Source: CAVVSD01 sp963837655 (GTDB taxonomy: Bacteria > Actinomycetota > Thermoleophilia > Solirubrobacterales > Solirubrobacteraceae). From it: DNA of 64,000 bases. The notes beneath the pieces were generated by a model that did no database searches, was not told the origin of the DNA, and saw only the letters and a program-made list of their open reading frames with translations. Position numbers and translations under genes: made by a program. Of this stretch, positions 59,482-64,000 are shown piece by piece. The stretch is from contig CAWIOK010000001.1 in assembly GCA_963837655.1 (NCBI GenBank), positions 558,001-622,000 of the forward strand. Reading direction: 5' to 3'. How positions within the stretch are numbered: position 1 is the stretch's first letter; the number at the start of each line of letters is the position of its first letter.

Positions 59482-61077
59482 ATGGGACGAGACGTCCCCG
59501 ACGCGACCGATCGCACGCGGGTTCGGCTGGCGGAGCTGGTTGCCGCCCTGTCCCTCGGCATCGATCTCGGGTTCGGGCAGCCGTCCGAGCACGTGCTGCG
59601 CCAGTGCCGGATCGCCCTCCGGCTGGCCGATGCCATCGGGCTCGACCCGCAGGAGCGCGCTGTCGTCTACTACACCGCGCTGATCGTCAACGTCGGCTGT
59701 CACACCGACGCGCACGAGCAGGCCAAGTGGTTCGGCGACGACATCGCCCTGAAGTCGATCAAGTACGACCACGACCCCCGGAGCCTGCGGATGTCGGTGA
59801 GCGGGATGCGCTTCCTGGGCTCTGGGCGCGCCCCGCTGCACCGGTTCCGACTCGGCCTGGAGTTCGCGCTGTCCGGCCATCGCGAGGTCGACGACATGAT
59901 CGCCCATCACGCGCAGATCGCGCGCGCCATGGCACACCAGCTCGCGCTCCCCGACGGGGTCGCGGAGGCCGTCGGGACCGCCTATGAGCGCTGGGACGGG
60001 CGCGGTTGGCCCGGCGAGCTCCAGGGCGAGGCGATCCCGCTCGCGTCCCGCGTCGCGCACATCGCCGAGTACGTCGAGGTCGCCAACCGCATGGGCGGCG
60101 CGGAGGCGGCACGCCGGCTCGTGCGGGAGCGCCGCGGCGGCGACTTCGACCCGCGGCTGGCCGCAGTGGTCGAGGCCGAGGCCGACGTCGTCCTGTCGGG
60201 GCTGGACGGCACCGACGCGTGGGATCCCGTGATCGACGCCGAGCCCGCGCTCGCGGTGACGCTCGGGGGTGAGGCGTTCGACGCCGCGCTGGCGGCGATC
60301 GGCAGCTTCGTCGACCTGAAGTCGCCGTACTTCCTGGGCCACGGTCGCGCGGTCTCCGAGCTCGCCGCGGTCGCCGGTGCCGCATCGGGCCTGGCGCCGT
60401 CCGACGTCCGGGCGCTGCGCCGCGCCGGCCTGGTCCACGGGCTCGGGCGGCTCGGCGTCTCCAACGCGATCCTCGACAAGCCGGGCCCGCTGGGCACCGG
60501 GGAATGGGAGCGCATCCGCCTCCAGCCCTACCTGACCGACCGCATGCTGCGGCAGTCCGTCGGGCTCGCCCCCGTGGCACGGATCGCCGTGCAGCACCGC
60601 GAGCGCATCGACGGCTCCGGCTACCCGGGCGGGCTGTCGGGTGCCGGGATGGGCCGCGAGGCGCGGATCCTCGCCGCCGCGGACGCCTACCAGGCGATGC
60701 GCGAGCCGCGCCCGCACCGCGCCGGGCGCTCGGCGCCGGACGCGGCGAGCGAGCTGCGGGCCGACGTCCGCGCCGGCCGGCACGACGCGGAGGCCGTCGA
60801 GGCCGTGCTCGGCGCCGCGGGCCACCGCGTCCCCCGGCGCCGGGAGGGCCCCGCCGGGCTCACGCCGCGCGAGGTCGAGGTCCTACGGCTCGTCGCGCGC
60901 GGTCAGTCCAACCGGCAGGTCGCCGAGCGGCTGGTCATCACACCGAAGACCGTCGGCAACCACGTCGAGCACATCTACGCGAAGATCGGCGCCTCCAGCC
61001 GCGCCGGCGCGAGCCTGTTCGCGATGCAGCACGGGCTGCTGCCCGAGGAGGAGTTCCCTGCGGGCGTCCCGGTCTGA
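59482..61077 (+). CDS. HD-GYP-like phosphohydrolase domain protein with C-terminal LuxR HTH
   Basis: The 531-residue protein has two HD-type halves (about 15-260 and 265-430) and a C-terminal LuxR DNA-binding domain (about 450-515, LTPREVEVLRLVARGQSN). The second half has the HD-GYP tail ERIDGSGYPGG. The expected catalytic His-Asp is HG in LVHGLGRLG, and the first half reads VNVGCHTD where active relatives have an acidic pair. Enzymatic activity is therefore doubtful, and the domains may simply sense a ligand such as c-di-GMP. It could regulate the divergent MFS gene. Confidence 0.85.
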   Translation: MGRDVPDATDRTRVRLAELVAALSLGIDLGFGQPSEHVLRQCRIALRLADAIGLDPQERAVVYYTALIVNVGCHTDAHEQAKWFGDDIALKSIKYDHDPRSLRMSVSGMRFLGSGRAPLHRFRLGLEFALSGHREVDDMIAHHAQIARAMAHQLALPDGVAEAVGTAYERWDGRGWPGELQGEAIPLASRVAHIAEYVEVANRMGGAEAARRLVRERRGGDFDPRLAAVVEAEADVVLSGLDGTDAWDPVIDAEPALAVTLGGEAFDAALAAIGSFVDLKSPYFLGHGRAVSELAAVAGAASGLAPSDVRALRRAGLVHGLGRLGVSNAILDKPGPLGTGEWERIRLQPYLTDRMLRQSVGLAPVARIAVQHRERIDGSGYPGGLSGAGMGREARILAAADAYQAMREPRPHRAGRSAPDAASELRADVRAGRHDAEAVEAVLGAAGHRVPRRREGPAGLTPREVEVLRLVARGQSNRQVAERLVITPKTVGNHVEHIYAKIGASSRAGASLFAMQHGLLPEEEFPAGVPV

Positions 61078-61082
61078 GGCGA

Positions 61083-61463
<381 letters not shown>

Positions 61464-61477
61464 CTCCGTCGCCTCCT

Positions 61478-61494
61478 GTGTCGCGTTGCGACAC
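61478..61494. promoter_or_regulatory. Operator-like palindrome overlapping the cupin promoter
   Basis: GTGTCGC-GTT-GCGACAC, perfect 7-base arms with a 3-base spacer, located 15-31 nt before the cupin ATG. The outer arm overlaps the presumed -10 TAGCGT by two bases, so a bound repressor would block RNA polymerase. Confidence 0.55.
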
Positions 61495-61520
61495 GCTAGA
61501 TCGAGGCGACCGCGTCAGGC

Positions 61521-61538
61521 ATGAGGCGTTCGCCTCAT
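61521..61538. terminator. Hairpin after the thioredoxin gene
   Basis: ATGAGGCG-TT-CGCCTCAT, perfect 8-bp arms, beginning 2 nt after the thioredoxin stop. No clear T tract follows, so it may act as a weak terminator or mRNA end. Confidence 0.5.
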
Positions 61539-61540
61539 CT

Positions 61541-61960
61541 TCACGCGAGCAGCGGAGCGAGCCTCGCCTCGAGCGCCGAGCGGGGCAGGGCGCCGACCAC
61601 GCGATCGACCTCCTGGCCGTCGCGCATCGCGACGAGCAGCGGGATCGACTGCGCCTGATAGCGCGCCGCGAGCCCGGGGTTGGCGTCGACGTCGACCTTG
61701 ACCACCTTGAGACGGCCGGCCTGGCGAGTCGCGAGGTCCTGCAGCACCGGCGAGATCATCCGGCACGGTCCGCACCACTCCGCCCAGAAGTCGACGACGA
61801 CGGGCACCGACGTCTGCGTTTCCTCCGCGAAGGAGGCACCGTCCGCGTCGACGACCCACGGCAGCGGCTCCTTGCACGACGCGCAGCGCGGGTAGCCGCT
61901 CGTGACGACGCCCACGCGGTTGCGCGTCTCGCAGGTCGGGCAGCGGATGATCGTGGCCAT
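61541..61960 (-). CDS. trxC: Thioredoxin with N-terminal zinc finger (thioredoxin 2 type)
   Basis: The 139-residue protein has an N-terminal zinc-binding module, CPTC (about 7-10) paired with CASC (about 26-29), and a thioredoxin fold with active-site WCGPC. This is the TrxC type, which resists oxidation and reduces protein disulfides in the cytoplasm under redox stress. Start: ATG at 61960, about 14 bp from the ABC permease stop. Confidence 0.92.
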   Translation of the reverse strand: MATIIRCPTCETRNRVGVVTSGYPRCASCKEPLPWVVDADGASFAEETQTSVPVVVDFWAEWCGPCRMISPVLQDLATRQAGRLKVVKVDVDANPGLAARYQAQSIPLLVAMRDGQEVDRVVGALPRSALEARLAPLLA

Positions 61961-61974
61961 CGTCGGCCCGAACG

Positions 61975-62802
61975 CTACTTCGTCGACACCCTGCGGTACC
62001 GGCGCACAGCGACCGGCGCGAAGACCGCAACGAGCCCGATGGCCCAGATCAGCCCCTGCCAGAGCTGGTTGTCGATCGGCGTCCCGACGAACAGATGGCG
62101 CAGGCTGTCGACCCACAGCGTGAACGGGTTGATGTCCGCGAACGTCTGCAGCGGCTCGGGCATCGTGTCCGGCGGCACGAACGCGCTGGACACGAAGGTC
62201 AGCGGGAACAGCCAGATGAAGCTCGCCTGCTGGGCCGCCTCCACGCTCGAGACGCCCATCCCGATCACCGCCGAGACCCACGAGAACGCGAACCCGACGA
62301 GGATCAGCAGCAGGAGGCCGGCGGCGACGTCGGGGACGCTCGTGCTGAAGCGGAACCCCACCGCGTAGCCGACGATCACCATGACGATGACCTGGAAGAT
62401 GTTGGTCGCGATGTCCGCGATGGTCCGGCCCGCGAGGACCGCGGAGCGCGCCATCGGCAGCGAGCGGAAGCGGTCGGTGATGCCCCGCTGGAGGTCGTCG
62501 GCGATGCCGACCCCCGTCACCGTGCTGCCGAAGGCGATCGACTGCACGAGGATGCCGGGCAGCAGGAAGTCGACGTAGGACACGCCGGGCGTGCTGATCG
62601 CTCCGCCGAAGACGTAGCGGAACAGCAGCACGAACATGACCGGCTGGATCGTGAACCCGAGCAGCAGCTCCGGGCTGCGCGGGACCCGCAGCAGGCTGCG
62701 CTTCGCGATGACCAGCGTGTCGGCGAGGCCCCAGCGCAGCCGGGCGGCAAAGCCCTCGGCCACGACCGGCTGCTGGCCCGCGGGAATGCTCGCGGCCGCC
62801 AT
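61975..62802 (-). CDS. ABC-2 type exporter permease (DrrB-like)
   Basis: The 275-residue permease has six helices, an N-terminal cytoplasmic stretch and the FRSLPMARSAVLAGRTIADI coupling loop characteristic of daunorubicin-type DrrB permeases. It pairs with the preceding ATPase, whose stop overlaps its ATG by 1 nt (TGATG). The exported compound is unknown. Confidence 0.9.
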   Translation of the reverse strand: MAAASIPAGQQPVVAEGFAARLRWGLADTLVIAKRSLLRVPRSPELLLGFTIQPVMFVLLFRYVFGGAISTPGVSYVDFLLPGILVQSIAFGSTVTGVGIADDLQRGITDRFRSLPMARSAVLAGRTIADIATNIFQVIVMVIVGYAVGFRFSTSVPDVAAGLLLLILVGFAFSWVSAVIGMGVSSVEAAQQASFIWLFPLTFVSSAFVPPDTMPEPLQTFADINPFTLWVDSLRHLFVGTPIDNQLWQGLIWAIGLVAVFAPVAVRRYRRVSTK

Positions 62803-63794
62803 CAGCTCGCCTCCGCCCCGGCCTGCTCGCCCTCGTCGACCGCGGTCTCGGCCGCGTGGCCGGTCAGCGAGAGGAAGACGTCGTCCAGCGTGGGCCGGTG
62901 CACCTCGAGGTCCTCGAGCTCGACGCCGGCCTCGTCCAGCCGCCGGACGGCTTCGGCGAGGATGCCTGGACGGGCGCGCACCGGGACGCGGACCGTGCGC
63001 CCCTCGCACTCCACGTCCGCGCCGTCGGTCATCGGCGCCAGCGCCTCCAGGGCGCGGTCGCGGTCGGCGGTCTCGCCGAGGACCACCTCGATGCGTTCGC
63101 CCCCGTAGCGGTCCTTGAGCTCGTCCGACGTGCCCTCGGCGATGACGCGACCGTGGTCGATGACCGCGATCTGGTCGGCAAGGTGGTCGGCCTCCTCGAG
63201 GTACTGCGTCGTGAGCAGGACGGTCGTTCCCTCGCCCACGAGCTCGGTGATCATGTCCCACATCCCGAGGCGCGAGCGAGGATCGAGGCCCGTCGTGGGC
63301 TCGTCCAGGAACAGCACGGGCGGGCGCGCGACCAGCGCACCCGCGAGGTCCAGCCGCCGGCGCATGCCCCCCGAGTAGGTCTTCGCGAGGCGGTCCGCGG
63401 CATCGGAGAGCTCGAAGCTGGCGAGCAGTTCGCGGGCGCGGTCCTTGGAACCGCCCCGGCTCAGGTGGTAGAGGCGTCCGACCATCTCGAGGTTCTCGAA
63501 GCCGGTCAGGTTCTCGTCGATCGCCGCGTACTGACCCGCGAGCCCGATGCGGGCGCGCAGCCGCGCCGCGTCGCGGACGACGTCGAGCCCCCCGACCTCC
63601 GCCCTGCCGCCGTCGGGCGTCAGGAGCGTGGTGAGGATGCGCACGCACGTCGTCTTGCCGGCGCCGTTGGGCCCCAGGAGGCCGAAGACCGTGCCGGTCG
63701 CGACGGTCAGATCGACCCCGTCGAGCGCCAGCACCGAGCCATAGGACTTCCGCAGGCCCTCCGTGAGGATGGCCGTCTCTCGTACCCCAGACAT
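62802..63794 (-). CDS. ABC exporter ATPase (DrrA-like, daunorubicin-resistance type)
   Basis: The 330-residue protein has Walker A GPNGAGKTT, the YSGGMRRRLDLAGAL signature and Walker B VLFLDEPTTGLDP, typical of DrrA. The LTTQYLEEADHLAD region is the switch motif. A C-terminal DrrA extension (about 235-330) contains the acidic HRPTLDDVFLSLTG segment. It drives the adjacent permease to export a hydrophobic compound. The start is the ATG at 63794. A TACGGT hexamer lies 9 nt upstream. No biosynthetic cluster is visible at this window edge. Confidence 0.93.
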   Translation of the reverse strand: MSGVRETAILTEGLRKSYGSVLALDGVDLTVATGTVFGLLGPNGAGKTTCVRILTTLLTPDGGRAEVGGLDVVRDAARLRARIGLAGQYAAIDENLTGFENLEMVGRLYHLSRGGSKDRARELLASFELSDAADRLAKTYSGGMRRRLDLAGALVARPPVLFLDEPTTGLDPRSRLGMWDMITELVGEGTTVLLTTQYLEEADHLADQIAVIDHGRVIAEGTSDELKDRYGGERIEVVLGETADRDRALEALAPMTDGADVECEGRTVRVPVRARPGILAEAVRRLDEAGVELEDLEVHRPTLDDVFLSLTGHAAETAVDEGEQAGAEAS

Positions 63795-64000
63795 CTGCAG
63801 AGGACCGTACTCACGACGCAAGCGACCGGATCCGCTTGCGCCATGTGACATCCTTGGTGTGTGCGCACGTTCGGCACACCTTCCCTGATCGCAGCCTGCT
63901 GAGCGGGCGCGGCATCCCGCCGCGCCACCCCACGCAGGTCGCCACGGGCCCGTCGAGGCCCGCTCGCGAGGGCCGCCGCCCCCTCGCACATGTTCGATCC

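Overview
The window is dense, very GC-rich bacterial chromosome with short intergenic gaps and many start/stop overlaps (ATGA or GTGA). Gene content and protein sequences suggest an Actinomycetota member, most likely class Thermoleophilia (Solirubrobacterales, Conexibacter/Patulibacter-like). That placement is an inference from general resemblance. No rRNA, tRNA, CRISPR array, prophage or insertion sequence was seen.

Layout. 1-5.4 kb: two tandem membrane GGDEF/EAL proteins (the first cut by the window edge) and uvrB. 5.4-9.2 kb: a DapA-like aldolase, a decayed flavin-monooxygenase tail beside a CTAG-rich palindrome, pepT and a lytic transglycosylase. 9.2-11.2 kb: rpsA-coaE, where coaE appears to start at CTG. 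11.3-15.1 kb: a geranylgeranyl-reductase-like flavoprotein, a beta-keto acid cleavage enzyme, a cobalamin riboswitch followed only by the debris of a class II ribonucleotide reductase gene, and a secreted ice-binding/collagen-like/DUF11 protein. 15.3-24.3 kb: a serine hydrolase, two convergent MFS exporters, polA, a TIGR01777 epimerase and a Tim44-like protein. 24.3-33.0 kb: a branched-chain amino-acid/amide ABC transporter (livHMGF) with two paralogous binding lipoproteins, preceded by an old-yellow-enzyme-type oxidoreductase. 33.4-40.5 kb: a complete tryptophan operon headed by hisIE (hisIE-trpEGDCFBA). 40.5-42.6 kb: a glutamine-synthetase-like gene overlapping a gene with papain/C39-like motifs, each with one apparent frameshift. 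42.5-50.1 kb: isoaspartyl peptidase, a second reductase-like flavoprotein with phytoene synthase, a possible structured RNA with terminator, era-ybeY-phoH-yqeY and ndh. 50.1-55.8 kb: a GGDEF remnant, an SDR, a PRC-barrel protein, hrcA-dnaJ-prmA and a MaoC pair. 56-64 kb: a retron-like reverse transcriptase with a structured upstream region, LysE, MFS, an HD-GYP/LuxR regulator, cupin, thioredoxin and a DrrAB-type ABC exporter.

How the genes work together. Most minus-strand genes form long, translationally coupled operons for housekeeping (S1/CoA, era-ybeY, hrcA-dnaJ), tryptophan synthesis and solute uptake. Several genes seem to be transcribed without a leader: a TANNNT hexamer lies 6-7 nt before the start of the dapA-like gene, pepT, the 16246 MFS gene, trpF, the GS-like gene, iaaA and hrcA. 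The accessory content worth attention is the retron-like locus, the riboswitch left upstream of a ruined B12-dependent reductase, the GS/papain-like pair and the ice-binding adhesin.

The last 206 bases (63795-64000), upstream of the DrrA-type gene, show no supported gene.
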